From contig CM046348.1 in the NCBI GenBank assembly GCA_025403435.1, forward strand, positions 36,762,052 through 36,826,051: a DNA stretch of 64,000 nt, read 5' to 3'. The translations under genes and the position numbers were made by a program. Below the pieces are notes generated by a model, which saw only the letters and a list, made by a program, of their open reading frames with translations, did no database searches and was not told where the DNA came from. Every line of letters starts with the position of its first letter. Position 1 is the stretch's first letter. The DNA comes from Artocarpus heterophyllus. Taxonomy: Eukaryota > Streptophyta > Magnoliopsida > Rosales > Moraceae. This document shows, in pieces, positions 1 to 13,000 of the stretch.

Positions 1-654
1 TATCTGTTACTAAATTTTATGAAAGATTTCGATGGATGAAGGCCCTGTAATTTGATAGATCTACGTACCCACTAGAAGCCAATGATTGGCTTACCGGCAT
101 AGAAAGGGTTCTAAAATTTATGGAATTCAGTGATCGTGAGAAAGTTTTACGTGCCTCATTTTCTCTCACTAAGGATGCCAGGAGATGGTAGGAGTTAGTA
201 GAATGTAGAAGGAATGTAGACAAAATATCGTGGCTAGATTTTGTGAAAGAATTTAGAAGGGCTTACTTCAATGTGGAAACAATGGCAGCCCAGCAAGAAG
301 AATTCAACAACCTTAGACAAGGCAATATGTCAGTGGCTGACGCTGTAAAGAGATTTAATCAATTAGCGCATCTTTGTCCCGAGTTGGTACCTACTGATCA
401 AGAGTGGATAAGGAGACTAATGCGGATGTTCTGAATTGACATAGCCCTTGTAGTTGATAGTGGAGGGCAAGCTCCTAAAGATGTAGAGGATTGCATCAAA
501 CGGGCTACTAGAGTTGAGTTTAGAAGCGCTCATGATAAGGAGGAAAGAGCAAGAATTTTTAAAACTCAAAAGGAAGAAAAAGCTTTAGCCAAACAGAGTC
601 AAGTTTTACAATCAAAGGGACAAGGAAGCATTCTGAGTCAAGGGCAGTCCCAGA
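1..654 (+). pseudogene. G1 gag fragment (N-terminal/central part)
   Basis: Encodes the retrotransposon Gag (capsid-like) domain that packages the RNA genome. Readable blocks include EANDWLTGIERVLKFMEF, a typical plant gypsy gag signature, then KDARRW and SVADAVKRFNQLAHLCPEL. The frame is broken: a Trp codon reads TAG near 188-190 and another stop follows at about 432. The longest open stretch is 243-434. The remainder of gag resumes at 20085 after the C1 insertion. The true start lies upstream of the window. Non-functional remnant. Confidence 0.8.
650..654. repeat. Target-site duplication of C1 (ccaga)
   Basis: ccaga at 650-654 is repeated exactly at 20085-20089, immediately outside the two ends of C1. 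Removing C1 and one copy restores continuity of the G1 gag frame, which confirms one insertion event. Confidence 0.97.
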
Positions 655-2696
655 TGTTAGACATGTATGCCCTAAGGAGTAAAAATCTAATAAATTTTTG
701 GAGACATTTTTATCAATAAAGAATTTATTCATTATTTATATACCAAATCTTGTCCTTTTTACGTTCATATTTGTTGAATGTATGTTAAGCAAATAATAGT
801 CTGAGACTATCAGTGTAAACCTTAAGAATTGGGCATATGATGGATGGATTATGCAGAAGACACGATTCTTAAGGTGATGGTCTAAATCATAAGATCCACA
901 ATCGAGGGAACAAAGTTGGGTGCTTTATTCATGCAAAGATTGTTATGTTGTCTATATCCCTTTTGGGAGATGGTTTGTCTTGACCATCGGAGGTGGACTC
1001 CGTGAATAGAAATATTGGCACGTTATCATAAGTGACGATGGACATAAAGTGAATTGATTTGGATTAATAATTATATCTCGGCAAATCGATTCACTTTAGA
1101 TAATCATTTGTGTTGTATCTTAATCCTGAGATGAATAGTGGGGCCGTTGTCTTGACATATGTCTTTTGATGTACCCAAGGGTGACACCCACATCTTAATA
1201 GAGGTATGCATGCCGGTACGTTGGATGCATGACTCTTGATAGCGTAGACTTGTTATTCATAGATATGGAATCCATAGCTCCTCTTTAGCAGTAATGATAT
1301 CCTCTTATATGCATTATCCCGTAATTGAAAAACTGGAGCGCTCAACCATTTGGATACATAGGTGTAACTGAATGGTATATTGTCTATGGATGGAAAATTT
1401 TCTAATGATGAGATAATGGAACGTAAGATAAAAATAACTAGGAAGGTAAGACAAAACTTGTCCTTAAGCCGATTATGGATTATCATATAGGGATACGATA
1501 CACTATGATATGTCATGGAGACTTAGCTATACGAGCTTCATAATTTTATGTAGTTCGAGAGTGTAGCTCCAAGCTGTTAGTGGAGTAGCGTTGGAGTTAA
1601 TAATTATGAAATGTATATATGGGATATTGGGTTTCATAATTATTAGGAGCTTGAACTATATAGGTCCATTTGGTCCCCTTTGCTAGCTCACAACATCCGG
1701 TAATGACACGGCGTGTTTTTCCAATAATTGGTGACTTGTGTCGGATTTATCAGATTGGTTAAAATTTGGAAGAATTAAATAATTCATGTTTGTTTATCGG
1801 TTGAATTAATTTTGTAATAAATTAATTCAAGATAAACTTATTGAATTATTGGGATCGGATAATTCTTATCTGTTTATCGGTTGATTTAATTTTGGATAAA
1901 TTAGATCAAGATAAACTTGTAGAATTATTGAGAATTGATTTATTTTCTTAGAGATTATCTAAATAAAGTTGTTTTGATCAAATAAATTCTCTATTGGGTT
2001 ATTTGAATTAAAACTGAGACTTTATCATATGGAATATCGGGTCAAAAATAAAAGATTTGTGACATTTTTTTTTGACAGTTTGGCCTGTCGATGGACGTGT
2101 TTGGCCTGTCGATGGGACCTGTTCGACCTATCAATGGGACCTGTTCGACCTGCCGATCAGGTGGTTCGGCCTGCCGATTAGTAAAGGATAAGATCACGCG
2201 TATCCACGTAGATCTTATCATATATTGATCTTAATTTGATTATGATCTGAATTTTGAGACCTAATATGATGAGGACTGACCCTATGACCAACCTCTATAA
2301 ATAGGGCGTGATTCTCACAAGTTACCAAGATCAATTGAGAGATTAAGAGTGATACTCTGCTAAGTGAGAATCTAAAAAACTCCCTGAGAGCTTTTGTTCA
2401 CAAATCACAAACACTTGCTTTTGGTTCTCTCGATTGGTTGGAAGGAGAGTCACCGGTGGAAGAGCTGTATGTGTGAGCCCACACTCACTCCAGTCGTGGA
2501 TAGAGAATAGCAAAGAAAATCAGTTGGTTGAGGCTCTTCTGGAACATAATTTTTCTTCACAAATTGCAGAGGTTCTTCAGCATACAAAGGTTAGTAAGAT
2601 CTGGTTAATTTATGCATATAGCATGTCAAACTTGTGTTTTAAAAATTACTCTGATGAAAAAATTTTAAAATTTTGCAGCGCACTATTTTTCCAACA
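655..2696 (+). repeat. C1 5' LTR
   Basis: 2042-bp LTR starting TGTTAGACATG and ending CCAACA. A TATA box (TATAAATAG, 2296-2304) marks the promoter, so U3 is about 1.64 kb and R-U5 about 0.37 kb. An AATAAA signal lies near the LTR start (715-720). Five decamer units of the family's 21-22 bp array lie at 2081-2176, 120 bp before the TATA box. Many CpG sites in them have become TG or CA. Confidence 0.95.
2081..2176. repeat. 21-22 bp phased palindrome array in C1 5' LTR (5 units)
   Basis: Decamers related to CGGCCTGCCG begin at 2081, 2102, 2124, 2146 and 2167, with spacings 21, 22, 22 and 21. The 3' LTR of the same element has only four units (19498, 19519, 19541, 19562). Confidence 0.85.
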
Positions 2697-2698
2697 AT

Positions 2699-2711
2699 TG
2701 GTATCAAAGCC
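2699..2711 (+). other. C1 primer-binding site (tRNA-Met)
   Basis: TGGTATCAAAGCC lies two bases after the LTR. It is complementary to the 3' end of initiator tRNA-Met except for one G-to-A change, and is where minus-strand DNA synthesis would be primed. Confidence 0.9.
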
Positions 2712-4415
2712 ATGGTTTTTACATAAATTTATGAGTTTGTGATGATGTTATATGCATAAATTTTGTGATCTTAATCTCTCCTATGCTTAAATTGAATTTT
2801 ATAGAGAGTTGACACTCTAGGTTTCTATAAATTATATATGTTGTCATGGATTATGTGGTGAATGTTTATTAATTAATTATGGTTGATTAAATCGTTGTTT
2901 AATTAATTATTAATTATTTAATTTATACCGGTTATGGTTCCTTAGAGGTTAGAATGTGTATCTAAGTTTTTCATGTAATTAGATAGTGGACTATCATCTC
3001 CGTCTAGGAATTATTATTTATTTTAAATTTGTAAAATTTTTTTAATTAAATAATTATTCAGAGAAGACGAATCTAGGAGATTGATGATGATACTCCTAGG
3101 TATTTCTTGAGTCTCTAATTTTATGTTTTTGAATTGTTGAAAATAAAATTGATAAATTGGTTTAAAAAAACTGTATTTTCTGGAATGGAGATTTCTGTTC
3201 AATCGGTATGCCGAATATCATAGTTTGGTAGGCCGATGGTCACAGATCGGCAGGCCAACAGATCGGTAGGCCAAACGTGTGGTTCTGCAGGCCGTCAGTG
3301 GGGCAGAAATCGGCTGGCTCTGCCGGCAGGCCGGACTTCCAATTCGGCAAGCCGAACTTTCAAGGGTCGACAGGCCGATCTTACTGATCGGTAGACCGAT
3401 GGAGCATGACCAGCTGGCCGATCACCCAAAATGGCATGTCGACCGAGAGTTGGAAATTTTCAAAAAAGGTGCAGTTTTTTTAATGCAGTTTTAATTTTAT
3501 TTTTGGGACAATTCTGAGAAACATTAAATTTAGATATGATCGGAAATATGAAGTGTTCAATTCATACGGGATTGAAGACTTGAAGATGGAATTACATAAA
3601 GAAGGATATAGCTTGAGGATTCAAGGATGAAGAATCGATAATATGTCTTGATTATTCTCTTGTAATATTAGTTTTCTATTCTCTAGGGTGGAGCCATAAT
3701 ATTACAGTTATTATTATTATTTTGCTTGTAGCTTTGCTTGATTGCTTTGCTTGTCTGCATTATGATATGATTTGCCATGTATATTGATAACATGTCATAT
3801 AAAATAGGGAGTGCCACTCATATTAAAATTGTTCATGCATATTCTTAAAATAAAACCTTGATTTCAAAAGATTGAGTGGGAGAAGATTTTCGAAGAGAGG
3901 ACCTAAGGCTTCCATCGTTGGTCCATAGGCAAAACATGGTGGTCTGACCCCTAGGAAGGGATTTCTATCATGTACCAAATTGGATCTCTGAGAGGATTAG
4001 GTATTTTAGCATGATTTATGGTTACACACCCCGAGGTGGTGATTATAAATCATGAATAAAATATTAAAACGATGGTTATACACTCATGTTAATTTTATTA
4101 TTAACCTCCCTTAGGAGCTCTTTTAATAAAATTAATGGCCAAGGAAACAATTATTAACATATGCTGGATCATACGGGTCCTGGATGGCATATATTAATCA
4201 GAAGGGGATCCGCGTTCCTGATTGAATTTGGCATGACTCCCTTAGGAGCTTGTTGAATTCTGAGTTGGGAATTGTCATTGTAAGGTTGTGATATTTTCAA
4301 GGTTTTGACACATAAACACATTTGTATGATTTTTACATGATTGTGTTATCTTACTAAATTATTATTATATATGTTTGCTTATATTTGGTATATGATTCTT
4401 TATTGTAGATTAAAA
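2712..4415 (+). other. C1 leader between PBS and gag
   Basis: About 1.7 kb without a convincing gene. It contains a decayed phased palindrome array (3204-3441) and the family's stem-loop array (about 3934-4260). Stem arms are largely kept, while loop palindromes have mutated, for example CCCCGAGG and CCCTTAGG instead of CCCCTAGG. An AT-rich stretch lies between the PBS and the first array. Confidence 0.75.
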
Positions 4416-7400
4416 ATGTCTAAAAACTCTTTATCATCGATACTTGACAAAAACCTATTAACCGGTGAGAACTATAATGATTGGAAACAAAACCTGGATA
4501 TCGTCCTGTCCTTTGAGAAACTGAAATATATACTGACAACCCCTTGTCCTCACGAGCCTACGGGAGACTCAAGTAATGAGCAATTCCAAGCGTATGATCA
4601 CTGGAAAGATGCTAATGATCAGGCCCACTGCTATGTTATGGCTAGCATGAACAACGTGCTGCAGGCTCAACATCAGGATTATGAGACTGCAAAAATAGAT
4701 CTTGGATAATCTTGAGGATATGTTTGGAGGCCAAGCCATAACAAAGCGGCAAGGGGCGCTTCAGAAACTCTTAAATTGTAGACAAAGGCCGGGGACATCT
4801 GTAAAGGAGCACATGATGTTGGTTATGGGTTACCTCGTTGAGGCTCAAACCAATGGAGCCGACATCGATGCTGAAACTCAGATGATTATGGTCTTTGAGA
4901 CTCTGTCTAAAAAAATTATTCCGTTTAGAGCAACTTTTAATTTAAGCAATAGACGGGATATGACCTTAACAGAACTGATGAAACAGTTACAGGAGTTTGA
5001 ACTGCTGATGAGGGAGTCTCCTGCTGGTGGTGAGGCCAACATGGTAGCTGCTTCTGGTTCCAATCCTAACTCTGGGAATGGAAAGAAGTAACGGACCAAG
5101 AACGGGAAGTCTTTTATTCCTGCTCCTACCAAGAGCAAGAAGAAGAAGAAGAAGAACCCGAAGATGCTTAAGTGCTTCTTCTGTGGAAAGGTTGGGCATA
5201 TCAAGAAGCATTGCAAGGACTTCCTTTCCGAAGGAGGTAGGTGTGATCTTCTATATTTAGAAACTTGTTTGGTTGAGGAATCCAATGGCAACTGGGTCAT
5301 AGATTCTGGTGCAACTAATCATGTTTGTGTTTCTTTGCAGGGGTTCAAAGAAATAAGAAGTCTGCTACATGAGGACTTCACGCTTCGAATAGGCGATGGA
5401 TCCTTGGTCTCAGCGAAAGTAGTGGGAGATGTCCATCTTTATTTTGATAATTATAGGAATTTATTTTTTACAAAATTGTTTTTATGTTCCTAAATTTAAA
5501 AGGAATTTAATTTCTGTAGCTTCTTCATTTAAAGACTCCTACTTGGTTTCTTTTAATGATAAAGTGGTGATTCGTAAAAATAAATCTTTTATCTGTTCTA
5601 GATGGATGCAAAATAATCTATATTTTATCAAACCTAAGATGGACTTATTACTTAATACTGAGATAAATGATAACTACTCTAAAATACTTAAAACTTCTCA
5701 CTCTAATAAGACTTATCTGTGGCATTTGCGCCTTGGTCATATTAACCTGAATAGGATTCAAGGGTTGGTAAGGGATGGACCTTTAAGTCACTTAAAGGTG
5801 GAATCTATACCTCAAAGTGAATGTCGTTTGGAGGGTAAAATGACCAAAAGACCATTCGGGTCTAAGGCCAATAGGGCCGAAGGGGTTCTAGAACTTGTGC
5901 ATAGTGATGTTTGTGGACTGATGAATATCCGGGCACGAGGAGGGTATGAGTACTTCGTCACTTTTATTGACGAATACTCAAGATATGGGTATGTGTACGT
6001 GATACACCACAAAAGCAAAACTTTTGACAAGTTTAGGGAGTTTCAAGCTGAAGTGAAAAAACAATTAGGTAGACCCATAAACGCACTTCGATCAGATCAA
6101 GGTAGGGAATACCTTTCTGATGAGTTCTAGGAACACTTGTTAGAGAATGGGATTTTATCCCATTTGACTGCGTCGGGCACTCCGCAGCAGAATGGTATAG
6201 CAGAGAGAAGAAATAGGACTTTGTTGGACATGATTAGGTCTATGATGAGTTATTCATCATTGCCTTTATCCTTTTGGGGATATGCACTACAAACCGCATG
6301 TTATCTTTTGAACAATGTGCCTTCAAACTCGGTCCCTAAAACTCCTCACGAGTTGTGGATGGGTAGGAAGACATCCTTAAACCATATTCGCATATGGGGA
6401 TGTCCGACTCATGTCCTATTTAAGGATCCGAATAAGTTGGAAGCACATTCGGAAGTTTGCGTGTTTATAGGATAACCAAAAGGGACTAAAGGGGGTTATT
6501 TTTATAACCCAAAGGAAAATAAAGTTGTGGTTTCAACTAATACAACTTTCCTTGAGGAGAGTTACATGGACGACTTTAAACCTCGAAGCAAAGTGGTGCT
6601 TGAGGAGTTAAGGAGTGATTAGATCACTCCGGAGGTTTTGAATGAAACCATTCCGATCGGTATAGAAAAACCAAACAAACCTGAACAACAACCTCAGGGG
6701 CTTCGGCATAGTGGGAGGATCGGGCGTCAACCTGAGAGGTATATGTTCAATGGGGAGGTCTTCTTGGCTGAACCGGATGAACATGACAGGGATCCTTATA
6801 CTTACGCAGAAGCTATGGAGGATGTTGATTCAAAACTCTGGACAGAGGCCATAAACATTGAGATGAAGTCTATGGAGACTAATCAGGTTTGGGAGCTTGT
6901 GGATATTCTTGAAGGGGTAAAACCCATAGGGTGTAAGTGGATCTACAAGAGGAAAAGAGGAATGGATGGAAAGGTTGAAACCTTTAAGGCTAGACTAGTA
7001 GCTAAGGGTTATACACAAAAGAAAGGAATTGATTATGAGGAAACCTTTTTGCTTGTAGCCATGCTTAAGTCCATCTGGATTCTCTTATCCATAGCTGCCG
7101 CTCTCGACTACGAGATTTGGTAGATGGATGTCAAGACAGCTTTTTTGAATGGCTATCTTGATGAGTCCATTTATATGGAACAACTAGACGGGTTCAAGGT
7201 CACGAGTCAAGAGGGTAAGGTTTGTAAGCTGCTGAAGTCAATTTATGGACTTAAACAGGCTTCTCGTTCTTAGAACATAAGATTTGATCAGGTGATCAAG
7301 ACTAATGGGTTCTCACAAAATATAGATGAACCATGTGTTTACAAACACATTAAGAATGGGAAGGTGGTTTTTCTACTACTCTATGTAGATGACATTCTGC

Positions 7401-7968
7401 TAATTGGTAATGACGTTGGGGCATTGTCATCGGTCAAATTATGGTTGACCAAATAGTTTGACATGAAGGACTTAGGTGAGGTTAATTTTGTTCTCAATAT
7501 CTAGATCTTTCGGGATAAGAAGAACAAATGATAGATTTGTCACAGGCCGGCTACATAGATAAAATTCTCTGGAGGTTTGCAATGCAAGATTCCAAGAAAG
7601 TTGGGCAACCATCTAGGTCTGGAATTACTCTTTCTAAGAAAGACTCTCCAAAGTCTTATGAAGAAAGAGAATACACGAAGAAGGTGCCTTATGCTTCGGC
7701 AGTGGGTAGTCTCATGTATGCCATGCTTTGCACACGATCGGATATTAGCTATGCGGTAGGGATTGTAAGTCGATTTCAGGCGGATCCAGGACCGAACCAT
7801 TGGGTTGCGGTAAAGCATATTTTCAAGTACCTGAGAAGGACTCGAGGGTATATGCTTGTATATTTGGGTGAGGACCTGACTCCTCTAGGATATATTGACT
7901 TGAATTTTCAATCCTGTCTGGATTCTAGGAAATCGACTTCGAGTTTTGTGTTTACTCTATGAGGTGGT
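4416..7968 (+). pseudogene. C1 gag-pol remnant, 5' part (Gag, PR, IN, RT, start of RNase H)
   Basis: Copia polyprotein starting at the MSKN ATG. Recognisable in order: the UBN2-type Gag domain; a zinc knuckle of CX2CX4HX4C form ([14 protein letters not shown], near 5174); the protease motif IDSGATNHV (near 5300); the integrase zinc-binding and DDE core (5720-6240); the RT with YVDD (near 7382-7393); and the beginning of RNase H. It is broken by a 1-bp frameshift near 4695, a gag stop near 5089, and stops near 6128, 6473, 6620, 7121, 7273 and 7456, with further frame shifts. C2 interrupts it at 7968, inside the RNase H domain, and the frame resumes at 17642. Non-functional. Confidence 0.92.
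7964..7968. repeat. Target-site duplication of C2 (gtggt)
   Basis: gtggt at 7964-7968 recurs at 17642-17646, directly outside the two ends of C2. The C1 RNase H reading frame is continuous across the junction when one copy is discounted. Confidence 0.97.
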
Positions 7969-9993
7969 TGTTGGAAACAAAGTGCGCAGCGGAATTTTAA
8001 AAATTTTTCATCAGAGTATTTTCCAAAACACAAGTTTGACATGTTATATGTATAAATTAAACAGATCTTACTAACCTCAGTATGCCGAAGAACCTCCGCG
8101 ACCTGTGTAGAGAAGTAACGTTCCAGAAGAGCCTCAACCAACTGGTCTTCTTTGCTATTCTCTATCCACAACCGGAGTGAGTGTGGGCTCACACGTACAG
8201 CTCTTCCACCGGTGACTCTCCTTCCAACCAATAGAGAGAACCCAAAGCTAGTGTTCGTGATTTGTGAACAAAAGCTCTCAGGGAGTTTTTAGATGCTCAC
8301 TAGAAGAGTATCACTCTTAATCTCTCAAATTGATCTGAGTAAATCATTAGACTCACTCCCTTTTTATACCTATTGGTCCTTGGGGTCAGTCCATATCAGA
8401 TTAGGTCTCAAAAATCGAAATAGAATCAAGTTCGGATCAATATCTGATAAGATACGCGTGAAAAACGCGTAATCTTAGCTGTCGCGGTCGGCATGCCGAA
8501 CTGTGAGATAGGCAGGCCGAACTGGCCAGTTCGGCAGGCCGAACACGTCATCCGGCATGCCGAACTGCCGAGAAAAAATCTCCGCGAATCTTTTATTTTC
8601 CACCCGAGATTCTAAAGGATAAAGTCTCAGTTTTGATTCAAATAGCCCAATAAAAAAGATATCTGATCAAAACAAACTTTATCAAGATAATCTCTAAGAA
8701 AATAAATCAATTCACAATAATTCTACAAGTTTATCTTGTTCTAATTGTCCAAAATTAAAACAACCGATAAACAGACAAGAATTATCCGAACGCCATAATT
8801 CAACAAGTTCATCTTGAACTAATTTCTTACATAATTAATTCAACCGATAAACAGACATGAATTATTTGATTCTTATAAATTTTAAACCAATCTGATAAAT
8901 CCGACATAAGTCACCAATTATTGGAAAAGCACGCCGTGTCGTTACAGGATTTTGTGAGCTAGCAAAGGGGACCAAAATGGACCTATAAAGTTCAAGCTCA
9001 TGATAACTATGAAACCCAATATCCCAGATATACATTTCACAATTATCAACTCCAACGCTACTCCACTAAAAGCTTGGAGCTGCACTCTCGAACTTTATAG
9101 AATTACGAAGCTCGTGTAGCTAAGTCTCCATGACATATCATAGTGTATCACATCCCCATATGATCATCCATAATCGGCTTAAGGACAAGTTCTGTCTTAC
9201 CTTCCCGATTATTTTTATCTTACGTTCCATTGTCTCACCATTAGAAAACTTACCATCCAAAGATAGTATACCATTCGGTTACACCTATGTATCCAAATGG
9301 TTGAGCGCTCCAGTTTTCCAATTACAGGACAACGCATATAAGAGGATATCATTACTCCTAAAGAGGAGCTATGGATTCCATATCTATGAATAACAAGTCT
9401 ACGCTACCAAGAGTCATGCCTCCAACGTACCGGCATGCATGCCACTATAGAGATGTGGGAGTCACCCATTGGTACATCAAAAGACACAAGTCGAGACAAC
9501 GGGCCCATTATTCATCTCAGGATTAAGATACAATACAAATGATTGTCTAAAGTGAATCGATTTGACAAGACAGAATTATTAATCCAAATCAATTCACTTT
9601 ATGTCCCGATCCAACACATCGTCACCTATGACAATGCGCTAATGTTTCTATTCACGGAGTCCAACTCCGATGGCCAAGACAAACCATCTCCCAAAAGGGA
9701 TATAGACAACATAACAATCTTTACATGAATAAAGCGCCCAACTTTATTCCCTCGATTGCGGATCATATATTTTAGACCATCACCTTAAGAGTCGTGTCTA
9801 CCGCATAATCATCCCATCATATGCCCAACTCTTAAGGTTTAGATTGACAGTCTCAGACTACTGTTTGCTTATCATACATTCAACGAATATGAACGTAAAG
9901 AGGACAATATTTGGTATGAATAAATTCTTTATTGATAAAAATGTCTCCAAAAACGTATTACATTTTTACTCCTTAGAGCATACATGTCTAACA
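7969..9993 (-). repeat. C2 3' LTR (left copy)
   Basis: 2025 bp, the downstream LTR in element orientation. It carries the phased decamer array (8489-8562, four units) and a TATA box (TATAAAAAG on the minus strand, 8360-8368). The LTR holds antisense open frames of 87 and 61 codons that are not treated as genes. Confidence 0.96.
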
Positions 9994-10007
9994 ATCTCCC
10001 ACTTGCA
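9994..10007 (-). other. C2 polypurine tract
   Basis: On the minus strand the bases just before the 3' LTR read AAGTGGGAGAT, the plus-strand primer of reverse transcription, right after the gag-pol stop codon. The same tract precedes the 3' LTRs of C1 (18051-18061) and C4 (42361-42371). Confidence 0.85.
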
Positions 10008-13000
10008 CTAAGTGAGTAAATACTGCAAATTTCGCATCCCCATAGCTTCCACATGCCTTTCGAAGACTCTCCCAGAAAGTGTCTTCGTAAATGGATCAGC
10101 TAAATTGTCCTCTGACGCGATCTTGCACACCGTGACATGCCCGCTCTCAACGAAGTCCTTTATCACATGATACTTCCGATCAATATGCTTACTCTTCTTG
10201 TGAAATCTTGGTTCCTTAGCATTAGCTACCGCCGCACTGTTATCACAGTACAGTGATACCGCTTTATCCACACCAGGAACTACCTCAAGATCCCCAAGGA
10301 ACTTGCGGAGCCACACTGCTTCTTTCGAAGCATCACTAGCCGCCACATACTCGGCCTCCATCGTTGAATCCGAAGTGCAATCTTGCTTCGCACTTCTCCA
10401 ACTGATGGCACCGCCACCTAGAGTAAACACAAACCCTGAAGTCGATTTCCTAGAATCCAGGCAGGATTGAAAATCCGAATCAGTGTATCCTAGAGGAGTT
10501 AAATCCTCACCCGAATACACAAGCATATACTCACGAGTCCTTCTCAGGTACTTGAAAATATGCTTTACCGCAACCCAATGGTTTGGTCCTGGATCCGCCT
10601 GAAATCGACTCACAATCCCGACCGCATAGCTAATATCTGGTCGAGTGCAAAGCATGGCATACATGAGACTACCCACTGCCGAAGCATAAGGTACCTTCTT
10701 CATGTATTCTCTTTCTTCATAAGACTTTGGAGAGTCTTTCTTAGAAAGAGTAATTCCAGACCTAGATGGTTGCCCACCTTTCTTGGAATCCTGCATTGCA
10801 AACCTCCTGAGAATTTTATCTATGTAGCTGGCCTGTGACAAAGCTATCATTTTGTTCTTCCTATCCCGAAAGATCTGGATACCGAGAACAAAATTAGCCT
10901 CACCCAAGTCCTTCATGTCAAACTGCTTGGTCAACCATAATTTGACCGATGACAATGCCCCAACGTCATTGCCAATTAGCAGAATGTCATCTACATAGAG
11001 TAGTAGAAAAACCACCTTCCCATTCTTAATGTGTTTGTAAACACATGGTTCATCCACATTTTGTGAGAACCCATAAGTCTTGATCACTTGATCAAATCTT
11101 ATGTTCCAAGAACGAGAAGCCTGCTTAAGTCCATAAATAGACTTTAGCAACTTACAAACCTTACCCTCTTGACCCGTGACCTTGAACCCGTCTGGTTGTT
11201 CCATATAAATGGACTCATCAAGATAGCCATTCAGAAAAGCCGTCTTGACATCCATCTGCCAAATCTCGTAGTCGAGAGCGGCAGCTATGGACAAGAGAAT
11301 CCGGATGGACTTAAGCATGGCTACAGGCGAAAAGGTTTCCTCATAATCGATTCCTTCCTTTTGCGTATAACCCTTAGCTACCAGTCTAGCCTTAAAGGTT
11401 TCGACCTTTCCATCCACTCCTCTTTTCCTCTTGTAGATCCACTTACACCCTATGGGTTTTACCCCTTCGGGAAGATCCACAAGCTCCCAGACACGATTAG
11501 TCTCCATAGACTTCATCTCAATGTTCATGGCCTCTGTCCAGAGTCTTGAATCAACATCCTCCATAGCTTCTGCGTAAGTATAAGGATCCCTGTCATGTTC
11601 ATCCGGTTCAGCCAAAAAGACCTCCCCATTGAACATATACCTCTCAGGTTGACGCCCGATCCTCCCACTACGCCGAAGCCCCTGAGGTTGTTGTTCAGGT
11701 TTGTTTGGTTTTTCTACACCGATCGGAATGGTTTCGTTCGGAACCTCTGGAGTAAACGGATTACCCCTCAACTCCTCAAGCACCACTTTGCTTTGAGGTT
11801 TAAAGTCGTTCATGTAACTCTCCTCAAGGAAAGTTGCATTAGTTGAAACCACGACTTTATTTTCCTTTGGGTTATAAAAATAACCCCCTTTAGTCCCTTT
11901 TGGATATCCTACAAACACGCAAACTTCTGAACGTGCTTCCAACTTATTCGGATCCTTAAACAGGACATGAGCTGGACATCCCCATATGCGAATATGGTTT
12001 AAGGATGTTTTCCGTCTTGTCCACAACTCGTGAGGAGTTTTAGGGACCGATTTTGAAGGCACATTGTTCAAAAGATAACATGCGGTTTGTAGTGCATATC
12101 CCCAAAAGGATAAAGGCAATGATGAATAACTCATCATGGACCGAATCATGTCCAACAAAGTCCTATTCCTTCTCTCTGCTACGCCATTCTGCTGCGGAGT
12201 GCCCGGCGCAGTCAAATGGGATAAAATCCCATTCTCTAACAAGTGTCCCAAGAACTCATCAGAAAGGTATTCCCCACCTCGATCAGATCGAAGTGCCTTT
12301 ATGGGTCTACCCAATTGCTTTTCCACTTCAGCCCGAAACTCCCTGAATTTATCATAAGTTTCGCTTTTGTGGTGCATTAGGTACACATACCCATATCTTG
12401 AGTAATCGTCAATAAAAGTAACGAAGTACTCATACCCTCCTCGTGCCCGGATGTTCATCGGTCCGCAAACATCACTATGCACAAGTTCTAGAACCCCTTC
12501 GGCCCTATTGCCCTTAGACCCGTATGGTCTTTTGGTCATTTTACCCTCCAAACAAGACTCACATTGAGGTATAGATTCCACCTTTAAGTGACTTAAAGGT
12601 CCATCCCTTACCAACCTTTGAATCCTATTTAGGTTAATATGGCCAAGGCGCAAATGCCAAAGATAAGTCTTATTAGAGTGAGAAGTTTTAAGTCTTTTTG
12701 AGTTATTATCATTTATCTCAGCATTAAGCAACAAGTCCATCTTAGGTTTGATAAAATATAGATTATTTTGCATCCATCCAGAACAGATAAAAGATTTGTT
12801 TTTACGAATCACCACTTTTTCATTAAAAGATACCACGTAGGAGTCTTTAAATAAAGAAGATACAGAAATTAAATTCCTTTTAAATTTAGGAACATAAAAA
12901 CAATCTCGCAAAATTAAACTCCTATAATTATCAAAATAAAGATGGACATCTCCCACTGCTTCCGCTGAGACCAAGGATCCATCGCCCATCCGAAGCGTTA

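Noticed and set aside
9130..9393. 87-codon open frame in the LTR, antisense to the element, repeated at 16778, 35315, 42980 and 1253
   Set aside because: It is repeated because the LTRs are repeats. In C5 the same frame is broken by a stop (near 51260 and 58940) and in C3 it is shifted, so there is no sign of protein conservation. No family signature.
9543..9728. 61-codon open frame in the LTR (also 17191, 34980, 42645, 18336)
   Set aside because: Antisense to the element, short, and conserved only by LTR identity.
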